DNA of 64,000 bases from Fluviicola sp. Lineage in GTDB: Bacteria > Bacteroidota > Bacteroidia > Flavobacteriales_D > Crocinitomicaceae. Below are positions 8,426 through 16,984 of the stretch, piece by piece. The notes beneath the pieces were generated by a model. It saw nothing but the letters and a program-made list of their open reading frames with translations, did not search any database and was not told the origin of the DNA. The number at the start of each line of letters is the position of its first letter. Positions within the stretch are counted from its first letter, which is position 1. The translations under genes and the position numbers were made by a program. The DNA is taken from the NCBI GenBank assembly GCA_002734065.2, contig NVXU02000002.1, positions 62,001 to 126,000 of the forward strand. The letters run 5' to 3'.

Positions 8426-9376
8426 CTACTCAATCAAGGCGACATCAACATACTTCAGCATCACCTTAACCAGCTCTTCCGTTGTGTACTTCTCACTCCA
8501 ACCCCAGTCTTTTCGGGCGGAATCATCATTTATTGAATTTGGCCAAGAATCTGCAATTTTTTGTCTAAAATCTGGAAAATAACTTATCTTGAAGCTTGGA
8601 ATCTCTTTTTGTATGCTTTGAGCCAATTCTTTAGGTGTAAAACTACTCCCCGACAGGTTATACGACGATTTTATCTTAATCAAACTCTCTTCTGCTTCCA
8701 TTAATTCTATAGTTGCTCGAATAGCATCCTCCATGTACATCATTGGCAACATCGTGTCTTCTTTTAGAAAACAAGAAAATTCATTTCCCATCTTTGCTTG
8801 GTAGAAAATATCAACTGCATAATCAGTTGTTCCGCCGCCTGGTAAACTCGTGTAAGAAATTAGACCTGGATATCGAATACTTCTAACATCAACATTGTAT
8901 TGCTTTGCGTAGTATTCGCACCATCTTTCTCCCGCTAATTTGGAGATTCCATAAACAGTAGTTGGTTCCATTACGGTAACTTGCGGGGTATTATCAGCTG
9001 GTGTTGTTGGACCGAATACAGCGATAGAACTTGGCCAGAATACTTTTTTTAAGTGCTTTTCTTTTGCTAAATCTAGAATAGTAAAAAGACCTTCCATGTT
9101 TAATTTCCATGCAAAGGCAGGATTGTTTTCCGCAGTTGCACTTAATAAAGCTGCGAGCAAATAAACCTCAGAAATCTTATTCTCAATGATGAAATTTCGA
9201 ACAAATTCTCTGTCGAGCACGTCCATTTTTATGTATGGACCGTCTTTTATTAAATCGGAGCAGTCTTCTTTAATATCAGCCGCTATAACAGCGTCATTCC
9301 CTTTTAATTTGCGCAAGGCAAGAACCAATTCTGTTCCAATTTGCCCTCCAGCACCAATGATAAGTATCTTTTCCAT
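8426..9376 (-). CDS. tdh: L-threonine 3-dehydrogenase, epimerase (SDR) type
   Basis: Oxidises L-threonine with NAD to 2-amino-3-oxobutyrate, the first step of threonine breakdown to glycine. The 316-residue protein belongs to the extended short-chain dehydrogenase type of threonine dehydrogenase described from Flavobacterium and eukaryotes rather than the zinc-dependent E. coli type: Rossmann motif 'IIGAGGQIG' (residues 5-13), 'WPSSIAVFGPTTP', catalytic 'VYGISKLAGE' and the characteristic 'LPGGGTTDYAVDIFY'. The ATG at 9374-9376 replaces the upstream TTG at 9397. Divergent from hmgA; a dyad at 9443-9454 lies between them. The usual partner, 2-amino-3-ketobutyrate CoA ligase, is not adjacent. 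Confidence 0.88.
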   Translation of the reverse strand: MEKILIIGAGGQIGTELVLALRKLKGNDAVIAADIKEDCSDLIKDGPYIKMDVLDREFVRNFIIENKISEVYLLAALLSATAENNPAFAWKLNMEGLFTILDLAKEKHLKKVFWPSSIAVFGPTTPADNTPQVTVMEPTTVYGISKLAGERWCEYYAKQYNVDVRSIRYPGLISYTSLPGGGTTDYAVDIFYQAKMGNEFSCFLKEDTMLPMMYMEDAIRATIELMEAEESLIKIKSSYNLSGSSFTPKELAQSIQKEIPSFKISYFPDFRQKIADSWPNSINDDSARKDWGWSEKYTTEELVKVMLKYVDVALIE

Positions 9377-9442
9377 AATCTTAAGATTCTGACACAAAGA
9401 GAGGTATTATTTAATAGAAATCCAATTTTAGAATATAAAAGA

Positions 9443-9454
9443 TGACAACTATCA
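9443..9454. promoter_or_regulatory. Candidate operator TGACAACTATCA
   Basis: An imperfect 12-bp dyad in the 247-bp divergent gap between tdh and hmgA. It matches the perfect palindrome TGACAATTGTCA in front of tryptophan 2,3-dioxygenase (14682-14693) at 10 of 12 positions. A shared regulator of amino acid breakdown is inferred; two sites are weak evidence. Confidence 0.3.
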
Positions 9455-9623
9455 TTTTTTAGGCAAAAATCTAGTCGTATTATTGCCAATATTCTATATC
9501 TTTACTATTAATATGTGGACAGAATTAAAAGATTATTTGAATTTCTTGATTAAAAGAAACCCTGAATGATGTTCTTTTGAAAAGAATCATCGTAAAAATT
9601 AATCATTTATATAAAAAAATAAA

Positions 9624-10781
9624 ATGCCAAGATATCACACACTCGGTAAAATTCCGCCGAAGAGACATACTACATTTCGTAAAGAGGATGGTAGTTTATA
9701 TCAAGAAGAATTATTTGGAACTGCTGGTTTCGTAGGGATGTCATCCTTGATTTATCACATTCATCCACCAACTGTAGTTACAGAAATCAAACAGCTTCGA
9801 GATATTTCTCCCAAGATTGCCGTTGAGAAAAACATGAAAGCTCTCAGTTTTAAAGGATTCTCTTTACAACCTGAAGATGACTTTATTGAAAGCAGAAAAG
9901 TTTTGTTTGCAAACAACGACTTACATATTGGTTTAGCAGCACCAAAATCATTCTCAAAGGACTATTTCTACAGAAATAGTGACGCTGACGAAATGTTATT
10001 CATTCATGTTGGCTCTGGAAAGTTGAGAACGATGTACGGAAACATCGATTTCAAATACGGTGACTACCTCATCATTCCAAGAGGAACAACTTACCAGATA
10101 GATTTTGACACAGAAGAAAATAGAATCTTGTTTGTAGAATCTTTCAGTCCAATTGTGACCCCAAAAAGATACCGTAATGATTTCGGTCAACTTTTAGAGC
10201 ATTCTCCATTCTGCGAAAGAGATTTTAGGCTGCCGACTGATTTGAAAGCAATTGATGAGCAGGGAGAATTTAAAATCATTTCAAAAAAACAAGGAATGCT
10301 TTGGGAATACACGCATACCAACCATCCGTTTGATGTCGTTGGCTGGGATGGGTTTCATTATCCTTACGCATTCTCCATTCATGATTTCGAACCGATTACA
10401 GGTAGAATTCATCAACCACCACCAATTCACCAAACATGGGAAGCAGCTGGTTTTGTTGTCTGTTCATTCGTGCCAAGACTGTATGATTATCACCCGAATG
10501 CTATTCCTGCTCCATATCATCATAGTAATATAGATTCTGAAGAATTACTTTACTACGTAGATGGTGATTTTATGAGTCGAAATAATATTGAGAAGGGACA
10601 AATCACTTTACATCCTGGGGGAATTCCTCATGGACCGCATCCTGGAACAATCGAAAAAAGCATTGGCAAAAAAAGAACGGAAGAGTTAGCCGTCATGATT
10701 GACCCTTTCAAACCAATGATGATAACAGAAGAAGCATTAAAGCTTCAAGTTGATGACTATTATAAATCATGGAATCATTGA
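9624..10781 (+). CDS. hmgA: Homogentisate 1,2-dioxygenase
   Basis: Opens the ring of homogentisate to maleylacetoacetate in tyrosine and phenylalanine catabolism. The 385-residue protein is the shorter bacterial form, compared with about 445 residues in mammals. Features are the cupin fold ('YGDYLIIPRGTTYQID'), the conserved 'FDVVGWDGFHYPYAFSIHDF' region (shown in part here) and the iron-binding segment 'APYHHSNIDSEELLYYVDG', followed by 'HPGGIPHGPHPG'. hppD follows 24 bp later, so the two enzymes that act in sequence on 4-hydroxyphenylpyruvate and homogentisate are co-transcribed. Maleylacetoacetate isomerase and fumarylacetoacetase are not in the window. Confidence 0.93.
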   Translation: MPRYHTLGKIPPKRHTTFRKEDGSLYQEELFGTAGFVGMSSLIYHIHPPTVVTEIKQLRDISPKIAVEKNMKALSFKGFSLQPEDDFIESRKVLFANNDLHIGLAAPKSFSKDYFYRNSDADEMLFIHVGSGKLRTMYGNIDFKYGDYLIIPRGTTYQIDFDTEENRILFVESFSPIVTPKRYRNDFGQLLEHSPFCERDFRLPTDLKAIDEQGEFKIISKKQGMLWEYTHTNHPFDVVGWDGFHYPYAFSIHDFEPITGRIHQPPPIHQTWEAAGFVVCSFVPRLYDYHPNAIPAPYHHSNIDSEELLYYVDGDFMSRNNIEKGQITLHPGGIPHGPHPGTIEKSIGKKRTEELAVMIDPFKPMMITEEALKLQVDDYYKSWNH

Positions 10782-10805
10782 TTTGATTCTATAAACGATA
10801 AAAAA

Positions 10806-11966
10806 ATGAGTAAAAAAGTAGAATCCGTTAATTACGGACTAGAAAAAATATTTGAAGGAGCACAAGATTTCTTGCCACTTTTAGGAACTGATTACGTTGA
10901 ATTTTATGTTGGAAACGCTAAGCAATCAGCACATTATTACAAAACTGCTTATGGGTTTCAGTCATGTGCGTACAAAGGATTAGAAACAGGTTCAAAAGAC
11001 ACTGTTAGCTATGTATTAAAGCAAGACAAAATTCGAATTGTATTGACTTCGGCATTGAACAGTGAGTCTCCTATTAATAAACATGTTACAAAACACGGTG
11101 ACGGAGTTAAGGTCGTTGCTCTTTGGGTCGATGATGCGCGTAAGTCTTTTGAAGAGACAACAAAAAGAGGCGCTAAAGCCTTCTTAGAACCAACTGTTGA
11201 AAAAGACGAGCATGGTGAAATCGTGAAGGCAGGTATCTATACTTATGGAGAGACTGTACACTTATTTATAGAGCGTAAGAACTACAATGGTCCTTTTCTG
11301 CCAGGTTTTCAAAAATGGGAGTCTAATTACAACCCAGAGCCATCAGGTTTAAAATACATCGATCACATGGTTGGTAATGTGGACTGGGGAAGAATGGACG
11401 TTATGGTAAAATGGTACGAAGAAGTAATGGGTTTTGTGAACTTTCTTTCTTTCGATGACAAGCAAATCCATACAGAGTATTCTGCATTGATGAGTAAAGT
11501 AATGAGTAATGGAAATGGGCGAATTAAATTTCCCATTAACGAACCTGCAAAAGCAGCAAAAAAATCACAAATTGAAGAATACCTAGACTTTTATGAAGGA
11601 GAAGGGGTTCAACATATTGCAATGGCAACGGACGATATTATTTCAACGATTTCTTACCTTAAAGAGAAGGGTGTTGAATTCTTACCACCACCACCACAGG
11701 CATATTACGATGAAATTCCCGAAAGACTAGGTTCTCACATGGATATGATGAGTGAAGACATCAAAGAATTGCAGAAACTATCCATTTTGGTAGATGCTGA
11801 TGAAGAGGGATATCTTCTTCAGATATTCACCAAACCAATTCAAGACAGACCAACTTTCTTCTTTGAAATCATTCAGAGAATGGGAGCGAAAGGGTTTGGT
11901 GCAGGTAATTTTAAAGCTTTATTTGAATCTATAGAAAGAGAGCAAGCTTTAAGAGGAACACTTTAA
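10806..11966 (+). CDS. hppD: 4-Hydroxyphenylpyruvate dioxygenase
   Basis: Converts 4-hydroxyphenylpyruvate to homogentisate, the substrate of the upstream enzyme. The 386-residue protein has two vicinal-oxygen-chelate domains (about residues 18-150 and 175-350). Iron ligands are the His of 'YIDHMVGNV', the His of 'GVQHIAMATDDI' and a Glu of 'FFFEIIQRMGAKGFG'. The C-terminal signature 'GAGNFKALFESIEREQ' is intact. Second gene of the hmgA-hppD operon, ended by a terminator at 11988. Confidence 0.95.
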   Translation: MSKKVESVNYGLEKIFEGAQDFLPLLGTDYVEFYVGNAKQSAHYYKTAYGFQSCAYKGLETGSKDTVSYVLKQDKIRIVLTSALNSESPINKHVTKHGDGVKVVALWVDDARKSFEETTKRGAKAFLEPTVEKDEHGEIVKAGIYTYGETVHLFIERKNYNGPFLPGFQKWESNYNPEPSGLKYIDHMVGNVDWGRMDVMVKWYEEVMGFVNFLSFDDKQIHTEYSALMSKVMSNGNGRIKFPINEPAKAAKKSQIEEYLDFYEGEGVQHIAMATDDIISTISYLKEKGVEFLPPPPQAYYDEIPERLGSHMDMMSEDIKELQKLSILVDADEEGYLLQIFTKPIQDRPTFFFEIIQRMGAKGFGAGNFKALFESIEREQALRGTL

Positions 11967-11987
11967 GAAAATGTGAATTTAAATAGG

Positions 11988-12014
11988 AAAAGGTCGTTCA
12001 TTGAGCGACCTTTT
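11988..12014 (+). terminator. Intrinsic terminator of hmgA-hppD
   Basis: AAAAGGTCG pairs with CGACCTTTT around a nine-base loop, followed by a T-rich tail, 21 bp after the hppD stop. Confidence 0.85.
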
Positions 12015-12088
12015 GTTATTTTTCTACCATTCACCGAATAATAACCACAACTCACCTATTTGTTCTTTCGGTATTCGAATTGATGCTT

Positions 12089-12096
12089 TACATTTG
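12089..12096 (+). promoter_or_regulatory. -7 box (TACATTTG) for the LiaF-like/LytS/LytTR operon
   Basis: TACATTTG fits the Bacteroidota TAnnTTTG box and lies 20 bp before the ATG of the LiaF-like gene. A TTTG at 12059-12062 is 26 bp upstream, longer than usual, so the -33 element is uncertain. Confidence 0.45.
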
Positions 12097-12116
12097 AAGA
12101 AACAAAACGAAATATC

Positions 12117-12866
12117 ATGGAAAAGAAAGTAAGAGAATCAAGAAAAGAAAGAATGGCCCGCCATCAAAAATCGAAAATGTTAGCAGGTATTTTAATCACT
12201 GCTTTCGGAGTTCTTTTCTTACTAAACAGAATTGGAATGAATGTACCTTCTTGGATTTTTTCTTGGAAATTAATTCTAATTGCCATTGGTTTTGTTGCTC
12301 TTTACAAACATAAATTTCAAAATTTCGGAGGATGGGTAATGGTTACCATTGGTACTGTTTTTATTATCAACGACTTCTATAACGACATCATTGATGCAAG
12401 TCTTCTTCTACCGTTGTTCATTATCTTATTCGGTATCATGATGGTTGGTAAAACTCTCAATATTTTTGGAAAAAAAAAGCCCCAGAATTCCCCTTTTGAT
12501 GATGGGACAACTGTCGAAGACGGAGATTATATGAAGGCAGATGCTCTGTTTGGAAATATAAAAAAGAATGTCGTTAGCAAAGACTTCAAAGGAGGAAGTT
12601 TTTCAAGTGTTTTTGGAGGTATTCAACTGAATTTAACAAAAGCAGATATTCAAGGACCAATTACCATCAATGCTGATGTTGTTTTTGGAGGGCTGAAACT
12701 CTATATTCCACCAAATTGGGTGTTGGTTACTGAAACAACAGCCATTTTTGGAGGTGTGGAAGATAAACGATCAGTTCTCAACGACGAAAATATTGACCCA
12801 AATAAGACTGTAACCCTTACTGGAAATTGCATCTTTGGCGGAATAGAAATTGTAAATTATTTCTAA
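12117..12866 (+). CDS. LiaF-like membrane protein
   Basis: A 249-residue membrane protein. The first 20 residues are basic; then three to four hydrophobic helices follow (about residues 21-39, 48-62, 72-88 and 97-111), and the C-terminal half forms a beta-repeat domain with the recurring pattern 'SSVFGGIQLNLTKADIQG', 'VVFGGLKLYIPPNW' and 'TAIFGGVEDKRS'. This is the LiaF-type arrangement (LiaI/LiaF-like helices plus a cell-wall-active antibiotic response domain). In Firmicutes LiaF restrains the LiaRS sensor. Here the stop codon overlaps the ATG of a LytS-type kinase (TAATG), which suggests a comparable restraining or sensing role; that is inference. Confidence 0.75.
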   Translation: MEKKVRESRKERMARHQKSKMLAGILITAFGVLFLLNRIGMNVPSWIFSWKLILIAIGFVALYKHKFQNFGGWVMVTIGTVFIINDFYNDIIDASLLLPLFIILFGIMMVGKTLNIFGKKKPQNSPFDDGTTVEDGDYMKADALFGNIKKNVVSKDFKGGSFSSVFGGIQLNLTKADIQGPITINADVVFGGLKLYIPPNWVLVTETTAIFGGVEDKRSVLNDENIDPNKTVTLTGNCIFGGIEIVNYF

Positions 12867-13915
12867 TGTCAGAACAGAATTCGACATCTTCCTCTACTTC
12901 AATGAGAATGATTCAAGCAATTATTCTCATTGCTTGTTTTGCTGTGTTTGATTTTTTCTTTCTGCAGAACCTCGACTTATCACGCTCTTTTAACTTGGCT
13001 GATTCCATCGCCTTTTTTGGCTTTACAGTTCTATTTACTGGCCTTATTTATACTATTCAGAGAAATCATCATTCTAAAATTGTTCTCAACTCTCAGAATA
13101 CAGGAACGGTGATATTATTTTCTTTGCTTAGCATCTATTTCACCTATCTCATTTCAAATCAGTTTGAAGCAAACAGCCTCTATTTAGATCATTTTTGGGG
13201 TTTGACCGTGCTAAAAGGCCTGTTTATCTTCCTGCTATTATTCATTCTCCTATTTATTTTCTGGATAGACCAACAGAAAATTCAGGAGGTTCGATTTCAA
13301 AAATTTGTCATTGAGAAAGAGCGAGAGGCATCTAAAATTCAATTGAATAGTTTGCAACAACAATTTAAACCACATTTCTTATTCAACAGTCTCAATTCTA
13401 TCAATGCTTTAACGATTCAAAACCCTGAAGAAGCACGAAGAATGATTCATTTACTCTCAGAATTTATGCGGGGAGCGGTAAAAGAAGATCAATCGGAATT
13501 GGTTTCGCTTTCTCAAGAAATTAATCACATCGAACTCTATACTAATATAGAAAAAGTGCGTTTTGGAGATCGTTTAATCGTTGATTTTAGCATCCCAAAA
13601 GAATGTGAATCCATGCAAATTCCGTCTCTAATTCTGCAACCTATCATTGAGAACGCAATTAAATACGGCTTGTACGGGCACATTGAGAATGTGAGTATAA
13701 AAATTGAAGCGAAACGCGAAAAAAACAGCTTGATTATTGCTATTTCAAATCCACATGACACGACCACACAAAATTCGAGCAAAGGAACGGGATATGGTCT
13801 AAGTTCTATTAGAAAAAAGATGCTCATTCTTTTTAATCAATACAATCTGTTGCTCACAACGGAGAAAAACGGTATTTTCACAACGACGCTTAAAATTCCT
13901 CAAAATGAAATCTAA
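12866..13915 (+). CDS. LytS-type sensor histidine kinase
   Basis: A 349-residue kinase with four hydrophobic helices in the first ~140 residues, a short coiled segment, then the His_kinase domain of the LytS/YehU family: phosphoacceptor His in 'QFKPHFLFNSLNSINAL', and an ATP-binding domain with 'LILQPIIENAIKYGLYG' and 'GTGYGLSSIRKKM'. There is no recognisable periplasmic sensor domain, so the signal is probably sensed in or next to the membrane, perhaps through the LiaF-like partner. The ATG at 12866 overlaps the previous stop, and the gene overlaps the response regulator by 11 bp; the three are translationally coupled. Confidence 0.88.
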   Translation: MSEQNSTSSSTSMRMIQAIILIACFAVFDFFFLQNLDLSRSFNLADSIAFFGFTVLFTGLIYTIQRNHHSKIVLNSQNTGTVILFSLLSIYFTYLISNQFEANSLYLDHFWGLTVLKGLFIFLLLFILLFIFWIDQQKIQEVRFQKFVIEKEREASKIQLNSLQQQFKPHFLFNSLNSINALTIQNPEEARRMIHLLSEFMRGAVKEDQSELVSLSQEINHIELYTNIEKVRFGDRLIVDFSIPKECESMQIPSLILQPIIENAIKYGLYGHIENVSIKIEAKREKNSLIIAISNPHDTTTQNSSKGTGYGLSSIRKKMLILFNQYNLLLTTEKNGIFTTTLKIPQNEI

Positions 13916-14642
13916 AGTTATCATCATCGACGACGAACCATTGGCAAGATCAATTGTCAAAGCCTTTCTTTCTGCAAAAGAGAACTTGGAGATTGTCGCA
14001 GAATGTAATAACGGGTTTGAAGGGGTAAAAGCCATCGAAGAGCACCAACCTGATTTAATATTCTTGGATATTCAAATGCCAAAAATCAATGGTTTTGAAA
14101 TGTTGGAACTGATAGACGAGAATCCTTCTGTGATTTTCACAACGGCGTTCGATGAATATGCTATCAAGGCGTTTGACAACTCTGCAATCGATTATTTACT
14201 AAAACCGTTTACGCAAGAACGTTTCGATAAAGCAATAGAAAAGTGGGAGAAATCAACTTCTTCTGACAGCAAAAAAGAAGCTATTGATAATGTCACAAGC
14301 AAGCAACCAGACGAACATCTTCGAATTGTTGTCAAAGAAAAAGGAGTGATAAAAATTATTCCAACGAGCGAAGTTTACTACCTAGAAGCTTACGATGATT
14401 ATGTTAAAGTTCACACCAAAGAAAAATACCATTTGAAGAAAAAAACGATGAGCTTTTATGAAAATTCACTAGACTCGAAAGATTTCATTCGAATTCATCG
14501 GTCGTTTATCATCAATATCAATCAACTGACAAAAATTGAATCTTACGAGAAGAATTCTTACCGAGCAACCTTGACAAACGGCGCGACAATCCCAATTAGT
14601 CGGAGTTCTTATGGAGAATTGAAGGAAGTCTTGGGGTTGTAA
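13905..14642 (+). CDS. LytTR-family response regulator
   Basis: A 245-residue regulator with an N-terminal receiver domain (residues 1-120; acidic pair 'DDE' near residues 9-11, phosphoacceptor Asp in 'LIFLDIQMPKINGFEM', Lys in 'YLLKPF') and a C-terminal LytTR DNA-binding domain (about residues 145-243; 'YYLEAYDDYVKVHT', 'FIRIHRSFIININQ'). It is the cognate partner of the kinase encoded just upstream. LytTR proteins bind paired direct repeats; I could not assign such a site here. Possible targets include the operon itself. Confidence 0.92.
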   Translation: MKSKVIIIDDEPLARSIVKAFLSAKENLEIVAECNNGFEGVKAIEEHQPDLIFLDIQMPKINGFEMLELIDENPSVIFTTAFDEYAIKAFDNSAIDYLLKPFTQERFDKAIEKWEKSTSSDSKKEAIDNVTSKQPDEHLRIVVKEKGVIKIIPTSEVYYLEAYDDYVKVHTKEKYHLKKKTMSFYENSLDSKDFIRIHRSFIININQLTKIESYEKNSYRATLTNGATIPISRSSYGELKEVLGL

Positions 14643-14681
14643 ACTTCGAGAGCCTCAGTCCACAAAACGCTCGAAATAAGT

Positions 14682-14693
14682 GACAATTGTCAT
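14682..14693. promoter_or_regulatory. Perfect 12-bp palindrome TGACAATTGTCA, candidate operator
   Basis: A perfect dyad 49 bp before the tryptophan 2,3-dioxygenase ATG. It contains the only TTG near the -33 position, so a bound protein would cover the promoter. A similar sequence is found at 9443-9454 between tdh and hmgA. Confidence 0.4.
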
Positions 14694-14714
14694 ATTCTTC
14701 TAATTAGAAATCCT

Positions 14715-14722
14715 TACCTTTG
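14715..14722 (+). promoter_or_regulatory. -7 box (TACCTTTG) for tryptophan 2,3-dioxygenase
   Basis: TACCTTTG matches TAnnTTTG exactly and lies 19 bp before the ATG. The TTG at 14688-14690 is 24 bp upstream, a little far, and is part of the palindrome at 14682-14693. Confidence 0.5.
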
Positions 14723-14741
14723 AGATTCAAAATTTTCAACG

Positions 14742-15695
14742 ATGACAAGAGAAGAACTTTTAGACGCAATTGATAAGAAATACGAAGCAATGGGACAAGA
14801 TCCTAACGTTCATTTATCAGGATTGCTACACGCGGAACCTATGACTTACTGGGACTTCGCACAAGTGGATGCATTATTAGGTCTGCAAACACAACGAACT
14901 CAATTGCCAGATGAAATGGTTTTTATCATGTATCATCAAATCAATGAATTGTTGTTCAAAATGATTCTGTGGGAAATGCAACAAATTTCTTTTACGGAGA
15001 ATATCAAACCTGAAAAGTTTATCATGCACCTGATGAGGGTCAGTCGTTATTTCGATATGCTTTCTAACTCATTTGACATCATGGGAGAAGGAATGGAATT
15101 GGAACAATACATGAAATTCCGCGACACCTTGACACCAGCAAGTGGATTCCAGTCGGCACAATACCGAAAAATTGAAATCGCATCTACGGAATTGATTAAT
15201 TTGATTGATTTTAGATTCAGAAAAACAATTAATAGAGATACACCTTACGAACATGCGTTTGACAATATGTACTGGCAAGCAGCTGGAGTCGATAGACAGA
15301 ACGGAGGTAAGAATATGTTGATGCGTAACTTCGAAAAGAAATACAAGAAGGAACTCATTGAATGGATGAAGGATTACAACACGGTCAACCTTTGGACGAA
15401 ATTCAAAGAATTACCTGAAGAATACCGAAAAGATGTCGATTTAATCAATGCGATGCGACACTATGACCACACGGTGAACATTGATTGGGTGATGCATCAC
15501 TACGATGCTGCTGCTAAATATTTAGACAGTGGTCCCGTTGAAGTTGAAGCAACCGGAGGTTCTGATTGGCACAAATACATGCACCCGAGATATCAACGCA
15601 GAATTTTCTTCCCAGAATTATGGAGCAAAGAAGAATTGGAGAATTGGGGATTGGATAATTTGGAAGGGTACCGAAAGTTGGATAAGGTAGATTAA
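14742..15695 (+). CDS. kynA: Tryptophan 2,3-dioxygenase
   Basis: Haem enzyme that opens the indole ring of L-tryptophan to N-formylkynurenine, the first step of the kynurenine pathway. The 317-residue protein has the family hallmarks '[20 protein letters not shown]' (substrate-binding Arg), '[14 protein letters not shown]' and the C-terminal '[16 protein letters not shown]'. The proximal haem His is in the HHYD/H region near residue 250. No formamidase or kynureninase gene is in the window. It stands alone, between a signalling operon and a palindromic terminator. Possible regulation by the 14682 dyad. Confidence 0.95.
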   Translation: MTREELLDAIDKKYEAMGQDPNVHLSGLLHAEPMTYWDFAQVDALLGLQTQRTQLPDEMVFIMYHQINELLFKMILWEMQQISFTENIKPEKFIMHLMRVSRYFDMLSNSFDIMGEGMELEQYMKFRDTLTPASGFQSAQYRKIEIASTELINLIDFRFRKTINRDTPYEHAFDNMYWQAAGVDRQNGGKNMLMRNFEKKYKKELIEWMKDYNTVNLWTKFKELPEEYRKDVDLINAMRHYDHTVNIDWVMHHYDAAAKYLDSGPVEVEATGGSDWHKYMHPRYQRRIFFPELWSKEELENWGLDNLEGYRKLDKVD

Positions 15696-15704
15696 ATCGA
15701 TTAT

Positions 15705-15758
15705 TAAAATAAAAGTAGTACGGGCAGGTCGCGACCTGCCCGTACTACTTTTATTTTA
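15705..15758. terminator. Perfect 54-bp palindrome, GGTCGCGACC family copy 2
   Basis: Centred between 15731 and 15732, every base from 15705 to 15758 pairs with its mirror position, including the AT-rich ends. The arm reads GTAGTACGGGCAGGTCG after an A-rich stretch. It lies between kynA and purE, both on the plus strand, ending 19 bp before the purE ATG. It can end transcription; it may also influence purE expression. Confidence 0.9.
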
Positions 15759-15777
15759 TATCTTTACAAAAAAAAAC

Positions 15778-16251
15778 ATGATTGAAGTCGGAATAATTAT
15801 GGGAAGCACATCGGATATGCCGGTGATGCAAGATGCAATTGATATCCTCAAAGAATTAGGAATCGAAACAGAAGTGAAAATCGTTTCTGCGCACAGAACT
15901 CCTGAATTAATGTTCGACTATGCAAAATCTGCGCACACAAGAGGATTAAAAGTGATTATTGCAGGTGCTGGAGGTGCGGCGCATCTTCCTGGAATGACTG
16001 CTTCATTGACTCCATTACCCGTAATTGGTGTTCCAGTAAAATCTCGAAATTCTATCGATGGTTGGGACAGTATATTGTCCATTCTGCAAATGCCGGGAGG
16101 AATTCCAGTTGCAACCGTTGCGCTTGACGGTGCAAAAAATGCAGGTATTCTTGCAGCAAAAATTATCGCTTCTTCTGATGAGAAAGTGAGAGATAGAATG
16201 CTCAATTTCATGGAAGAAATGAAAGAGAAAGTGTTGAATGCGAAGGTTTGA
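15778..16251 (+). CDS. purE: N5-carboxyaminoimidazole ribonucleotide mutase (PurE class I)
   Basis: Rearranges N5-CAIR to CAIR in purine biosynthesis. The 157-residue protein is of usual length for class I PurE and shows '[13 protein letters not shown]', the catalytic 'SAHRTPE' histidine and '[14 protein letters not shown]'. purK, which makes the substrate, is not adjacent. Its ATG lies only 19 bp after the palindrome, so the promoter (possibly a TATCTTTA within 15758-15767) must overlap the palindrome's right arm or its edge. Confidence 0.95.
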   Translation: MIEVGIIMGSTSDMPVMQDAIDILKELGIETEVKIVSAHRTPELMFDYAKSAHTRGLKVIIAGAGGAAHLPGMTASLTPLPVIGVPVKSRNSIDGWDSILSILQMPGGIPVATVALDGAKNAGILAAKIIASSDEKVRDRMLNFMEEMKEKVLNAKV

Positions 16252-16281
16252 TTAAGTAGACTTTCGATAAAATTATAGATT

Positions 16282-16335
16282 ATGAATTATTTTAAGGTTT
16301 TTCTACTACTTCTGACTTTTTCATTTGCAAAATGA
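16282..16335 (+). CDS. 17-codon ORF made of a signal peptide only
   Basis: ATG at 16282, TGA at 16333-16335: MNYFKVFLLLLTFSFAK. It looks exactly like the start of an exported protein, but a stop codon follows at once, and the next gene begins 1 bp later in another frame. Either the remnant of a lost gene or a leader peptide coupled to the hydrolase. Function unknown. Confidence 0.35.
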   Translation: MNYFKVFLLLLTFSFAK

Positions 16336-16336
16336 A

Positions 16337-16984
16337 ATGAAAATTTACGCAATAAGCGGTCTTGGTGCTGATAGGCGTGCATTTCACAAGTTAAAGCTTG
16401 ACATGCCAATTATTCATATTGAATGGATAGAACCATTAAAAAACGAATCCATTACAAAATTTGCAAAGCGCCTTTCTGCAAAAATTGATACCAAAGAAGA
16501 CTTTATAATAATGGGAGTTAGTTTTGGAGGAATGATTGCGACAGAAATAAGTGCACAACTTCAACCTAAATTAACCATCCTCATTTCTTCTGCTGAAACA
16601 AAGCATGAGCTTCGACCATTTTTTCGATTTATTGGGAAGACAGGGTTATTGAAAATTCTTCCTGCTAGTTTTTTTAATCCACCTAAAAGAATTGCTAAAT
16701 ATTTATTTGGAACTTCCAATACTGAGTTGCTATATCAAATTCTTGATGATACCAATTTGAGTTTTGCAAAGTGGGCCGTCAATCAGCTTGTAAAATGGGA
16801 CAGAACTGAAAAATTAGAAGGTGAAGCGCTTAAAATATCGGGGGAAAAAGACAAATTGATTCCATCTAAAGGCTTTTCTAATTCAATACTAATTAAAGAT
16901 GGAGAGCATTTTATGATTGTAGATAAAGCTGAAGAAATTAATGAAGTAATCAACCGAAAAATTAATTCTTTGCAATTAGTATAA
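16337..16984 (+). CDS. Alpha/beta hydrolase, small
   Basis: A 215-residue cytoplasmic hydrolase of the alpha/beta fold. The nucleophile elbow 'GVSFGG' (about residues 62-67), an oxyanion turn in 'SGLGADRRAF' near the N-terminus, a late acid ('SGEKDKLIP', about residue 172) and the final 'GEHFMIV' histidine make a complete catalytic triad. The substrate is unknown. The ATG at 16337 is preferred to the TTG at 16325. Its stop overlaps the ATG of the DUF1826-like gene (TAATG), so the pair is translationally coupled. Confidence 0.8.
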   Translation: MKIYAISGLGADRRAFHKLKLDMPIIHIEWIEPLKNESITKFAKRLSAKIDTKEDFIIMGVSFGGMIATEISAQLQPKLTILISSAETKHELRPFFRFIGKTGLLKILPASFFNPPKRIAKYLFGTSNTELLYQILDDTNLSFAKWAVNQLVKWDRTEKLEGEALKISGEKDKLIPSKGFSNSILIKDGEHFMIVDKAEEINEVINRKINSLQLV

